The notes beneath the pieces are model-generated. The model searched no databases, had not been told where the DNA came from, and saw only the letters and a program-made list of their open reading frames with translations. A DNA stretch of 64,000 nt from NCBI RefSeq assembly GCF_034008635.1, contig NZ_CP125378.1, positions 3,655,501-3,719,500 of the forward strand, read 5' to 3'. Position numbers and translations under genes: made by a program. Origin of the DNA: Pseudomonas sp. P8_229. GTDB taxonomy: Bacteria > Pseudomonadota > Gammaproteobacteria > Pseudomonadales > Pseudomonadaceae. This document shows, piece after piece, positions 16,157-26,900 of the stretch (position 1 is the first letter of the stretch; the number at the start of each line of letters is the position of its first letter).

Positions 16157-17455
16157 ATGTCCACCGCTCTACGCCCCTCGGCCTGCCCGGGGTTACTGCG
16201 TATTGTCCAGGCGCTGGACGGCGGTATCTGCCGGATCAAGCTCAATGGTGGGTCGATCACTGCCGATCAGGCTGACGCGGTAGCCGATGCTGCCGAGCGT
16301 TTCGCCAGTGGAGTGATCGAGGCGACCAACCGCGCCAATCTGCAGATCCGCGGTATCGGCGAGCAGTCTGAGACATTGATCGGCAGCTTGCTGGCCGCCG
16401 GCCTCGGGCCGCAAACCGCGCAGGGCGACGATGTACGCAATCTGATGCTCAGCCCCAGTGCCGGGATCGATCGGCAGCAGCAATTCGATACCCGGTCACT
16501 GGCCGAACAGATTCTTGCGACCCTGCAATCTCACCCGCAGTTTCACCAGTTGAGCGCCAAGTTCGCCGTGCAACTCGATGGCGGCGAGGCGTTGGCGATG
16601 CTCGAGCATCCGCATGACTTGTGGCTGTCGGCGTTCGAACGTGACGGTGAAGTATTGTTGGCGTTTGGTCTGGCCGGATGCCCGACCGATAGTGCAACTG
16701 GCGCCGTGCCCCTGGAAAACGGCCATGCTCTGGTCGTCGCGGTGCTGGAATTGTTCCTCGAACTGGCACGGCCGGAGCAGACGCGCATGCGCCATTTGCT
16801 CGATGAAATGTCGACGCCAACGTTCCTCGAACATTTGCACAAACGCCTGCCGATAACCGCTTTGTGCGATTGGCAACGAACGCCCGCAATCGATGCTCTG
16901 CACATCGGTGTTCACCCGCAAGGCACGGTGGATCGGGTGTACATCGGCGCGGTGCCAGCGCTCGGCCGTCTTGATCCGGCGATGCTTCACGGGGTGGCCC
17001 GACTGGCCCGTGAGTTCGGCGATGGCAGCCTGCGCTTCACACCTTGGCAAAGTGTGTTGCTACCGAACGTGAAGCACACCGACGCCGCGCAAGTGCTGCA
17101 GAAACTGGGGCAATTGCAGTTGCGCACCGATCCGGACGAGGCGCTATCGCGGCTGATCGCCTGCACCGGATCCAGCGGCTGCGGCAAAGGCCTTGCCGAT
17201 ACCAAACACGACGCCCGGCTGTTGGCGACACTGTTGCCACAAGCGCAGGGCGTGCACCTGTCCGCATGCCCGCGCTCTTGCGCCGCTGCCCATCGCACAC
17301 CGGTGACGTTGCTGGCGGTCAGCCCGGGCCACTACGACCTTTATTTTCGCGATGCAGCACTGCCGGGTTTCGGCGCGCTGCACGCACGCAACCTTACTAT
17401 TGAAGCGGCCGCGACCCTGCTCGACGCCCGCTCACGGAGCCCCCTTGATGCTTGA
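16157..17455 (+). CDS. cobG: Precorrin-3B synthase
   Basis: Oxygen-dependent enzyme that hydroxylates and ring-contracts precorrin-3A (gamma-lactone formation). The 432-residue protein has the nitrite/sulfite-reductase-like repeat fold: residues 1-30 ACPGLLRIVQALDGGICRIK, ANLQIRGIGEQSETLIGSLL, and near residues 340-380 two Cys pairs, CTGSSGC and CPRSC, that would hold the [4Fe-4S] cluster. The ATG at 16157 is where homologues begin, though no strong ribosome-binding site precedes it; a frame open from 16070 adds only 29 non-conserved residues. It begins the plus-strand unit cobG-cobH-cobI-cobJ and overlaps cobH by eight bases. Confidence 0.9.
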   Translation: MSTALRPSACPGLLRIVQALDGGICRIKLNGGSITADQADAVADAAERFASGVIEATNRANLQIRGIGEQSETLIGSLLAAGLGPQTAQGDDVRNLMLSPSAGIDRQQQFDTRSLAEQILATLQSHPQFHQLSAKFAVQLDGGEALAMLEHPHDLWLSAFERDGEVLLAFGLAGCPTDSATGAVPLENGHALVVAVLELFLELARPEQTRMRHLLDEMSTPTFLEHLHKRLPITALCDWQRTPAIDALHIGVHPQGTVDRVYIGAVPALGRLDPAMLHGVARLAREFGDGSLRFTPWQSVLLPNVKHTDAAQVLQKLGQLQLRTDPDEALSRLIACTGSSGCGKGLADTKHDARLLATLLPQAQGVHLSACPRSCAAAHRTPVTLLAVSPGHYDLYFRDAALPGFGALHARNLTIEAAATLLDARSRSPLDA

Positions 17456-18074
17456 TTACATTCGCGACGGTCAGGAGATCTATCGCAACTCCTTCGCGAT
17501 CATTCGCAGCGAGGCCAATCTGGCGCGCATTCCGGCCGACCTGGAAAAGCTCGCAGTGCGGGTGATCCACGCCTGCGGCATGGTCGAGGCGGTCGACGGT
17601 CTGCAATTTTCCGCAGGCGCCGGCAAGGCCGGGCGCGATGCGCTGGCGGCCGGTGCGCCGATCCTCTGTGATGCGCGGATGGTCTCCGAGGGCGTGACGC
17701 GCGCGCGCCTGCCGGCGAACAACGAGGTGATCTGCACTCTGCGCGATGACAGCGTGCCGGAACTGGCGCGGGAGTTGGGTAACACCCGTTCCGCCGCAGC
17801 GCTGGAACTGTGGCGTCCGCACCTGGAAGGCAGCGTGGTAGTGATCGGCAATGCGCCGACCGCGCTGTTCTATCTGTTGGAAATGCTCGACGCCGGTGCG
17901 CCGAAACCGGCGCTGATCCTCGGTTTTCCGGTGGGTTTTGTCGGCGCCGCCGAGTCGAAAGCGGCGCTGGCGGCGAATAGTCGTGGCGTACCGTTTGTGA
18001 TCATGCAGGGCCGCCTCGGTGGCAGCGCCATGGCCGCCGCTGCAGTGAATGCCCTCGCCACGGAGATCGAATGA
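17448..18074 (+). CDS. cobH: Precorrin-8X methylmutase
   Basis: Moves the methyl group from C11 to C12 to give hydrogenobyrinate. The 208-residue protein begins [20 protein letters not shown] and contains [17 protein letters not shown], with the catalytic His, and [19 protein letters not shown], both strongly conserved. The ATG at 17448 lies inside the end of cobG, giving an eight-base overlap, and the stop overlaps the cobI start by four bases (ATGA), so translation of these genes is probably coupled. Confidence 0.94.
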   Translation: MLDYIRDGQEIYRNSFAIIRSEANLARIPADLEKLAVRVIHACGMVEAVDGLQFSAGAGKAGRDALAAGAPILCDARMVSEGVTRARLPANNEVICTLRDDSVPELARELGNTRSAAALELWRPHLEGSVVVIGNAPTALFYLLEMLDAGAPKPALILGFPVGFVGAAESKAALAANSRGVPFVIMQGRLGGSAMAAAAVNALATEIE

Positions 18075-18805
18075 TGCAGGCAAAGGGACGTTTGATCGGT
18101 CTGGGTGTCGGCCCCGGTGATCCCGAGCTGATTACCGTGAAGGCCCTGCGCCTGCTGCGCGAATCGCCGGTGGTGGCGTACTTCGTCGCCAAGGGCAAGA
18201 AGGGCAACGCCTTCGGCATCATCGAGGCGCACTTGCAGGATGCGCAGAATCTGCTGCCGCTGGTGTACCCGGTGACCACCGAAGTGCTGCCTGCACCGCT
18301 GTCCTACGAGCAGGTGATCAGTGACTTCTACGACGACGCGGCCGAAGAAGTCGCGGCACACCTGGACGCCGGGCGCGATGTCGCGGTGATCTGTGAGGGC
18401 GATCCGTTCTTCTACGGCTCCTACATGTATCTGCACGACCGCCTTGCCACGCGATACGAAGCGCAAGTGGTGCCGGGTGTGTGTTCGATGCTCGGTGGTG
18501 CATCGGTGCTTGGAGCGCCGCTGGTGTATCGCAATCAGAGCCTGTCGGTGCTCTCTGGCGTGTTGCCGCATGACGATCTGAAGCGGCGTCTGGCCGATGC
18601 CGACGCGGCGGTGATCATGAAGCTTGGGCGCAACTTTCCCAAGGTTCGTGCGGTACTGGAAGAACTTGGCCTCGCCGAACGTGCGCTGTACGTCGAGCGC
18701 GCGACGATGGCCAATCAGAAGATCGTGCCGCTGGATCAGGTCGAGCCGATGTCTTCGCCGTACTTCTCGCTGATCATCGTCCCGGGCGAACGGTGGCAAG
18801 GGTGA
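18071..18805 (+). CDS. cobI: Precorrin-2 C20-methyltransferase
   Basis: SAM-dependent methylation of precorrin-2 at C20. The 244-residue protein has the class III methylase start [20 protein letters not shown], the [18 protein letters not shown] segment and [20 protein letters not shown], all typical of CobI/CbiL. It overlaps cobH by four bases and its stop shares one base with the start of cobJ (TGATG). Confidence 0.94.
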   Translation: MMQAKGRLIGLGVGPGDPELITVKALRLLRESPVVAYFVAKGKKGNAFGIIEAHLQDAQNLLPLVYPVTTEVLPAPLSYEQVISDFYDDAAEEVAAHLDAGRDVAVICEGDPFFYGSYMYLHDRLATRYEAQVVPGVCSMLGGASVLGAPLVYRNQSLSVLSGVLPHDDLKRRLADADAAVIMKLGRNFPKVRAVLEELGLAERALYVERATMANQKIVPLDQVEPMSSPYFSLIIVPGERWQG

Positions 18806-20505
18806 TGACTCAATCGATACCGGCCATTGTCATTCTCGGACAGGGCGCGCTGGCCACAGCACGGAGCATTCAGCAGCTGTATCCGACGGCGCAGATCCAT
18901 GGTCTCGCCGGGCGCGTTGAAGGTGCCGACCGCACGTATCAGGAATTCGGCGCGACCCTGCGTGAGTTGTATCAGCAGGACATACCGATCATCGCCCTGT
19001 GCGCTGCCGGCATCATCATTCGAACCCTGGCGCCGTTGCTGCTGGAGAAGGGCGCCGAACCTGCGGTACTCGCCGTTGCTGAAGACGGCAGCGCCGTGGT
19101 GCCGCTGCTCGGTGGCCTCGGTGGTGTAAACGTCATGGCTCGCAACATTGCTGCCGGGCTGCAAGTGGCGGCGGCGATTACTACCAGTGGTGAATTGCGC
19201 TTCGGCACGTGCCTGCTCAATCCCCCCAACGGTTACGCGCTGGGCGATCTGGAGCTGGGTAAGCGGTTTGTCTCGGATCTGCTGGCCGGACACAGCGTGC
19301 GCATCGAAGGCGAGGCGCCGTGGCTGGATCAGGCGCAGTTGCCGGAAGATCCGCAGGCACAGCGCTCGATTCATGTCGGCAGTGCCGAGCGTGCAGCGAG
19401 TGCCAATGAATTGCTGATCTATCCGCGCAGTGTTGCGGTAGCGGTAGTGGCCGAAGTGGCGGATCTGCCAAATGCAGTTCGTATGGCGTTGCAGCAGGCC
19501 AACGTCGCCGTGCAATCGCTGGCGTGCGTGGTGGCTGCCGATAGCGAAATGGCTTCGACGTGTTTGCGTGAGGCGGCGCTGGAACTGGGTGTGCCACTGC
19601 GCTTTGTCGCAGCGCCAAACGATGTCGCTGCGCTGGCGCAGACCGCGGTGCCTCAGGCCCGGGTCGTCAGTGCAAACAAGCTGGCAATTGTCATTGGCGA
19701 ACAACCCTTGGACGTCTCGAGCATCGGTCGTCCGCGCGGTCGTCTGGCAGTCATCGGCCTTGGCCCCGGCGCTGCCGAATTGATGGTGCCGGCGGTAAAA
19801 GCCGAACTGGCGCGGGCCACCGATGTGCTCGGCTACGAAACCTATGTGCGTATGGCCGGCCCGTTCCGCGACGATCAGGTGCAACACTGCACCGACAATC
19901 GTGAAGAAATGCAGCGCGCGCGACATGCCTTCCGGTTGGCGGCCGAGGGCCGCTCAGTGATCGTGGTGTCGTCGGGTGATCCCGGCGTGTTCGCCATGGC
20001 CGCAGCAGTGCTTGAGGCTCTGCATGAGTCGGATGACCCGGCGTGGCACAGCGTCGATCTGGAAATTCTCCCGGGTGTCTCGGCCTCGCTCGCGACTGCG
20101 GCGCAGGCGGGCGCGCCGCTGGGGCATGACTTCTGTGTGATGTCGCTGTCGGACAACCTCAAGCCATGGTCGATCATCGAGCGGCGTCTGGAACTCGCCG
20201 CCGAGGCCGATCTGGCGTTGGCCTTCTACAACCCGATTTCGCGCGCGCGTCCGTGGCAATTGGGGCGCGCACTGGAAATCGTCGCGCAACATCGCGTCGC
20301 GGCAACACCGGTGGTGCTGGGGCGCGACATCGGTCGGCCGGGGCAAACCCTGCGGGTCACTACGCTGGGGCAACTGACTCCGGAACAGGTGGACATGCGC
20401 ACCATGGTGCTGATTGGCTCCTCGACCACCTGTACTTTCCCCAAGGCTGAAGGTGGCGAGTGGGTGTACACGCCGCGCTGGTACGGCGAAAAACCGCTGT
20501 CCTGA
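18805..20505 (+). CDS. cobJ: CbiG-like/CobE domain fused to precorrin-3B C17-methyltransferase
   Basis: A 566-residue fusion. Residues about 1-170 (VILGQGALATARSIQQLYP, ALCAAGIIIRTLAPLLLEKG, PLLGGLGGVNVMARNIAAG) are CbiG-like; residues about 210-305 (VAVAVVAEVADLPNAVRMAL) are the CobE/CbiG C-terminal part; residues about 310-560 are CobJ, with LAVIGLGPGAAELMVPAVKA, VVSSGDPGVFAMAAAVLEA and AFYNPISRARPWQLG. CobJ methylates C17 during ring contraction. The ATG at 18805 overlaps the cobI stop; a GTG at 18793 is less likely. The N-terminal CbiG part belongs to the anaerobic pathway by origin, and its role in an aerobic pathway is unclear. A hairpin directly follows the stop. Confidence 0.92.
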   Translation: MTQSIPAIVILGQGALATARSIQQLYPTAQIHGLAGRVEGADRTYQEFGATLRELYQQDIPIIALCAAGIIIRTLAPLLLEKGAEPAVLAVAEDGSAVVPLLGGLGGVNVMARNIAAGLQVAAAITTSGELRFGTCLLNPPNGYALGDLELGKRFVSDLLAGHSVRIEGEAPWLDQAQLPEDPQAQRSIHVGSAERAASANELLIYPRSVAVAVVAEVADLPNAVRMALQQANVAVQSLACVVAADSEMASTCLREAALELGVPLRFVAAPNDVAALAQTAVPQARVVSANKLAIVIGEQPLDVSSIGRPRGRLAVIGLGPGAAELMVPAVKAELARATDVLGYETYVRMAGPFRDDQVQHCTDNREEMQRARHAFRLAAEGRSVIVVSSGDPGVFAMAAAVLEALHESDDPAWHSVDLEILPGVSASLATAAQAGAPLGHDFCVMSLSDNLKPWSIIERRLELAAEADLALAFYNPISRARPWQLGRALEIVAQHRVAATPVVLGRDIGRPGQTLRVTTLGQLTPEQVDMRTMVLIGSSTTCTFPKAEGGEWVYTPRWYGEKPLS

Positions 20506-20511
20506 GCGATT

Positions 20512-20535
20512 GGCGAGGGAGTCGGCTCCCTCGCC
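20512..20535 (+). terminator. Hairpin after cobJ
   Basis: GGCGAGGGAG (20512-20521), loop TCGG, then CTCCCTCGCC (20526-20535): a perfect ten-base stem starting six bases after the cobJ stop. No run of T follows, so it may be a rho-dependent or RNA-protecting structure, or a solo repeat, rather than a classical terminator. Confidence 0.5.
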
Positions 20536-20914
20536 ACGCCCCGGTTCCCGTGCGCATTGTTACCGGATTTGCCTGTGTCGTATTTATCAACAGCCCATGT
20601 ACGATTTGCTCCGCTTCGTCGTCGGAGCTTTCTTGTTACTTATATTTTGTTCGACTTATTCTGAATTCAGATAGATAGGCGCAAGGAATCAGGCTGGTTA
20701 GTTTTGGGTCTTGGTTAGTTGTGTTGATTTATATCCGGGTTTGGGGTAATGCCCGGTTACTGTTACATATGTTATTAGTTGTTTTTAAGTGACCTGTTTT
20801 GACATGTATTGAAAGTCTTGAGGTTTGAGAGTTGATTCTCCAGTCGTTAGTTTGATCGTCATGAAAGTGCCAGCGGGCACGCATGATGTTGGTCAAGGTA
20901 AAGGAGAAAGTTTC
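20536..20914. other. A/T-rich gap before the first toxin gene; no gene seen
   Basis: From about 20620 onward the sequence is rich in A and T (for example around 20750-20800), unlike the flanking cob genes. TTGACA occurs at 20799-20804, but no good -10 box follows at the usual distance, so the promoter position is open. Short open frames here show no ribosome-binding site and no recognisable protein. The ribosome-binding site of the toxin gene (AAAGGAGA, 20900-20907) closes the gap. Confidence 0.5.
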
Positions 20915-23900
20915 ATGCAGGATCAGAGGTCTCAAGACGCTAGTGGTTATGTCAACTTTATCAACTTGTTCAGACAGGCAGATCTGGAACAGGCAATGTT
21001 GTTGCACAAAGACAGTGACTCTTATCAGTCTGTGTGGCGTTATTACTTTGCCTGTGTCGGCTTGCTGGATTCCCCCCGATTGCTCGAACCCCTGGCATTG
21101 CTCAAGCAGTCGCTGGGCCAGTTGATCGCCCCGACTCGCGTACGTCGATCCGTCGAGGGCCACGTTACGCAACCGGCCGAGGCGCAACCGAAGGACACTT
21201 TGCCGCGCATCTACGAGAATATTCAGGCCTTCGAGACACGGCTGAAAAACACCCTTGCCTTTGAAAAAAGTGCGGAAACGGCGGTTCCGAAGATCATGCA
21301 CTTTGTCTGGCTCGGTGGTGGTCTTGGTGCGATTCAGCGTGATTACCTCAACCTCTGGAAACAGGTGCTGGGCGGGCAGGGCTACAGCCTCAATCTCTGG
21401 TACGACAGTGACGCGCTGCTGGCCTGGCAAACCAATAAGCTGATCGTCGAGGCTGCCAAGGCTGATGCGATGCAGCATGGCGGCAGCGAAAAGCTCTCCG
21501 AAGCCGAGCTGGGCACGTTGTACGAGGAACGGGCCATCGTCCTCAAGCAGCAGATGTTCATGCACATCAACGCGGCCCTGGAACAGGGAATGTCGGCAGA
21601 TGAGGCGCGGATCGACCTGTTGACTCGCGCCTACGGGCAGAACGCCGAGCAACTGGAAGGGCTGATCGAACAAAACCGCCGCAGTCTGCTGGATCTGGCT
21701 GGAAACGATCTGCAGTTGCGCGATCTGCATGACCTCGACCCGCCGCTGCAATTACAGAGTATCTATGATCGCGAGACCCGGCTGCGCGGTAATCTGGCAG
21801 CCGCCTCTGATGTGGTCCGTGTCGAAGCTTTGTACAACGAGGGGGGTGGATATGCCGATGTCGATAATCTGCCGCCGCTGGTCAAGAACCTGGGTGGGGT
21901 CGACATCAGCACGTTCGGCGGTGATGCGCGCGTTGGCGTCCTGCAACTGCTGCTCGACCACAACCCGCACTGGATGCCGGGACGCCAGGCACGGCGCGAC
22001 GGATACACCGACTATCTGGGGCAAATTCCCGAGGAACACCGCGCCGCGCTGGATGCCTTTGCCCGGCAAAAACCGGCACTGAGCGAGGTATTTCAGGCAC
22101 CGGCCGAACTGCTCGTACGCCCACAGGCATTGCGCGCCGTTGCCGTGCAGAGCACGCTGAGCAACTCCTTCCTGGCGGCGCATGCGCGATCGCCGATGCT
22201 CAAAAGCGTGATCGAACGGTTTCGCTTCAATTACCAACTCATCGACCGGACGGCCCGGTTGGCAGAGCAACGCGGCGTTGCCTTGAGCGATTTCGACAAT
22301 ATGTCGATGCTGTCGCGTGAGGTACTCGAGCAGGCCTACGGCTCTTTCGCCGACCTGTCGATGAGCGAAGATGTGGCGGCCAGCTATCTGTCTCTGGCAG
22401 CTGCGGGCTACTACGGCGACGGTATACGTGCGCAGAGCGAATGGACAATCTATTTGACCGGTCCGGCGGCGATGCGCGATGGCATGGTCGATTATCAGCG
22501 ACACAATTTCGTCCCGCGAGAGGAAGAACGCCAGCGCCTGGAGGCGGCCATCGAACCGCTCTGGGTGGTCAACGACAAGACCGAAGAAGAGCAGGATCAC
22601 TCCTGGAAAGACAATGCCAGCGATGTTGAGCAATGGGTGCTCGACGAGCAGCAGCGCTGGCGGGAAGGGCAATTCAGCGCGCGTTACAACGGCGATATTG
22701 ACGCGTTGCTCTCGCAGCAGACTGTCATGTTCGAGGAAGGCTGGCCGGTTATCGAGGGCCGGCCGGTGTTGTTGGTGGATGTCCTGCAGCGGATGATGGA
22801 CAGGCTCGGTGAACCCTTTATGGCGGCGATGCGGCGAGGCCATAACGGTCCGCTGGTTTTTCCGTCAGGTGCCGGGCTCGGTTTCGATGATCGCGAGGCT
22901 ATAAAGGCCCAGCCCACTGGCCTGCGAGCCCCGGCTTCGCTGGGCGATGCGCACATTCAGGGCCTGGCGCTGGATGAAGTGCTGAGCGCTATTGCCGAGG
23001 GGACACTGCAGTTTTTCCAGGTCAGTGCCTTGCAACGGGCGCTGCTGGGCCAACTGTTGGGCGTGCGTTCACTGGACAACCAAAGCCTGATCGCGGTCGC
23101 TGCCGAACTCGATAACCTGGCCAATGGCGTCGCCGAGGTCGGCGCTTCGGTACGTTATGCGGCCATCGAACGCCATCTATACCAGCAGCGTGCAGCGGCG
23201 TTCATGGCCGGTCTCGCCAGTCATCTCGATCAGCCGGCGCGCGCGTCGGACAGCGCGTTGACGCTGAAGCGAACGGCCCTGTCTCAGGCGCACACGCTGT
23301 TCCAATGGGGGCGTCATGTCGCCCATATCCAAGAGGTCGCCACGCGCGAGCATCGTGACCAGGTGATCCGACAGCTCGGTCAGGTGCTGGGTCAGATCGA
23401 GGCCAGTGACGTCAAGCTTGTGCCCCAGGATCTGTTGCTCACCGGGCCGGGTGATCCGGGGGCTCGCTGTTATCCTCTGGCGCTGATCATGAGTGCGGCG
23501 CTGGAAAATGGCGCAGCGGCGTCGCGAAGATTGCGCGAGCGCTTCTTCCTCGCTACCGCTGAGCCGCAACAAAGCGATTCGGCGACGTTTCTTCAAGCGC
23601 TTGAAGAGTTGCGCGGCGTGCCGTTGCATGAAGTCGGCAGCCCTTTGGGGCGCGTTGATCTGCAGCAGCTCGGCGCCACGCTTGAAGCGTACGGCAGCAC
23701 GTGCACGCTGATGCTCAATTCCGACAACCACGCCATGCTGGTGGCGAAAACCTTCGACGGCGATCACGCCACTTATCACTTCTATGACCCCAATTTCGGC
23801 GTGTTCGAGTTCAGTCAGCCGGCCCTGTTTCTGCACGCCTTGACCGATTTCTTCCAGAAGCAGGGTCTGGCGAAATACTATGCGGCCTATGGCGATGAAG

Positions 23901-26900
23901 CGCGCCCGACGTTTGATCTGATCGAGCTGCAAGGGCAAAAGATATCGACCCTGGACCTGTCTGGCGGATTTCGTGTCGGGCAACTGCTGAAATCCGACAA
24001 TGTGCTGCCGGAGCATTCAGGACGCCCGATACGCCAGCGCCTGAACAGCGCGCGTGGTCAGTCGCTGGTCAGCAATCCGCATCTTGGACGCAGTCTGCGC
24101 GATCTCGACAGTCATTGGTGGGGACAACAGATTGCCCATGCGACCGACGCGTTGCAGGCGTTGCACCCTTCGGTGACACCACTGGTGCCGTTGTTCGAAA
24201 CCCTTAACATCACGCCCGGCGGGGAGTACCTGATCAGCCTGATCGATCCATTGCACAGCGAGCATGTGATCCAGGTAACCAGCACAGACCCGCGCCTGTT
24301 GAGAATCAGGAACTATCTGTCCGAGCAGTTCTCGACCCTGGGTACCCGCCCCGAGCCGGCATTGTCTGAGGCCGGCGCCGTTCATACCCTCAATACCGGG
24401 TTCACGATTCAGGCGTTGATGAACGCCTTGCGCGGGCGGGAAGGCGACGACCGTACATTGACCACCGCCGTGCGGCTGCATGCCTACATCAATTACGCAC
24501 AGCTGGCACACGGCAATGTCACGGACATTGCCGGCCTGATCAGCCTGGTGAAAACGGCGCTCAATGAAGAGAAACTCATCGCTCGCACCTGTGCGCCGGT
24601 GGTGGGCGAGGCGCTGGGGCACGTTCTCAACGAAGGTGTGGGTGCGGTGCTGGGGCTGGCTAATGTCGGTTTCGACATTTATCAATTGGCCACGACGGAC
24701 AACGAGATCGAGCGGGCGCAGTTCGGTACGCAACTGGCGTTTGACTCCGCCAGTCTGGCATTGACTGCCGGCGGCCTCGGTGCGGCGACTGCGGGCGCCG
24801 CAACTGCTGCAGCAGTATTGGGTGGTGCCGGCGTGATCCTTGGCGGGCTGGCTGTCGGCGTCGCGGCGCTGGCTCAGGGGTTCGCCAATATCGCGCAGCA
24901 GGCTAAGGCGGTGGGGCTGTTTTTCGACCATCTGGAGCGTGCCTATCGGGGCGTGGGTTATCGCTACGATGACGCTATGGGTGGCTGGGTTGCAGATCCT
25001 GCGCTGATCGTGCAAAGCCTGGATTTCAAGCGCGGTACCCTGACGCTGGACAGCCCGAAGCTGTATCGACTGCGTGATCATTTCGGCGTGCCGGATTTCG
25101 ATCCGGACTATCAGAAAGCGCTCAATCTTCAACGCGAGCTGGGGCTGCCTCGGACCATCAGGCGGGCGCTACCCGCAGGGCAACTCGTGGTGCTGCCATG
25201 CACGCCGCAAACCTGTTACGGCTATGAATACAAAGCCTTGCCTTTTTACGCCTGGGGACACCACACGGGGTTCGATACAGCGCGGCGCCTGGAAAGAAAG
25301 GATCGGGAGGGGCGGTGGCAGTTCCTGTTTACCTTCTTTTCGTTTCCCTCTCCCTACATAGTCAATCGCCTGGCACCGGCGTATCGGCCCACCGTGATCG
25401 AGATTCGGCTGGACGCCAATGAGCGTGCGCTGGCAGTGCCGTTGGTGCCTGCGGAATGGCACGAGCTGTTGTCTTATCGGATTGAAGGAGGGGGCGCATC
25501 CTGCTCATTGATCCTCAATCGTGGAGTCGACGTTGAACTCGAGTCGCCCAGCTTGCAGTTGTGCCGCTGGAACCTGGTGGCGACCTGGGCCACCGAGCGT
25601 GATGTGCAGGTATCGGTTGGCGGGGCAATTATTATCGGTGGCGTCACGGTGACGCTGTCGGGCAGGGGGCGGCACGAGGTATTGATCCGTCTGGCCGACC
25701 GGCAGCTGTTCAGGGTCGATAGCGCCCATCGCCAGTTGCTGATTCTGGAGCAGACCGCGCCAGCCGGCGCGGACGAACTGAGCTTGCTCCAGCACTATCA
25801 GTCACTGGTCAGCGAGCACCGGCTGGTACTGCCTTACACACCCCTGCACAACTTTCTGATCCCGTTCGAGTCTGCACATCAACCGCGTTACACCACTGCC
25901 TGGTACGACGCGGCCGGGGAGCGTTTTCTGTATATCCGCAATGAAGAAGTGCTTCAGGCCGATGAAGCATTGCTGGCGGCTGTGGTTGGCGATTCGGCGT
26001 TCTTTTATGAACCACAGAACTATGTGATCTGGCAGGTCGATGCCGTCAGCGGTCTGCTGCGGTTCTGCTATCGATTGCTGGTGATGCGCGGACAGTGCAG
26101 CATCCGCCGAATCGACGTCGACGACCATGGCGTGATGCATATCGAACAACAGTGGACAGGCCCTGATCAGAAAACCACGCAATTCAACTACCTGTTGCAT
26201 GACGGCCAATTGCAGCTCACTTCGGTCACCCGTGACATGGACCGCGAGCTGGGTGAAAGGGTTTTTGCGCGGCAGACGCTGGAGCACTGGTCGCAGGTGC
26301 TTGGTGACTATGTGTCGTTGTCGACAGTCCCCGAGCGCGATGGCGTCGCCACGCTCGACTGGCAACCGGCTGCTTACGTTTCAGTCTGCTGGGCGTTCGA
26401 ACCGGGCAAGCGCGATCTGGTCTGGATTCGCAGCCGTGATCGCCTGTGCATTCATCCGTTTATTGCGTCCGGGCATACCCGTGGCTGGCAGGACTCAATC
26501 AGCAAGCTTGCCGATCTGCTGTTGTTGCCGGCAAATGATCAGCAGAACCTGTATTTCATTTACGACAGGGCAGCGCAGAAGCTGTGCCGAGTGCAGCGCA
26601 GCCTGTCCGACGACAATCAACATTGGCCTTCGCAGTGGAGCCATCAGTGGGTGGAACCGGCCGGACTCAGCGAGGTGGCGGCGGTCGAGGGCGGGTATCT
26701 GGCGCTGACCGACGAGGGGTTGTTTTTCAATCTGAGCGAGAACGGTGAAGTGCATCTGGGGGGGCTGAGTGAGCGCTGGCTCAAAGGACGGACACAGTGG
26801 TGGCTGGCGTTGGAGGCCTTGGCGCAGAAGTATCCGGTGAGCAGCTTCGCCATTCTCGGCGTGCGCAACGCCAGCGGTGATCACAGCCTGTGCGCCTGGT

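Noticed and set aside
20414..20674. Small gene between cobJ and toxin 1
   Set aside because: The frame overlaps the end of cobJ, crosses the hairpin and has no ribosome-binding site; its hydrophobic end is due to T-rich DNA.
23400..24000. C80 (inositol-phosphate-activated) protease in the toxins
   Set aside because: The Cys precedes the His and an Asp follows in DPNFG, the order of the C58 family; the C80 arrangement has His before Cys.
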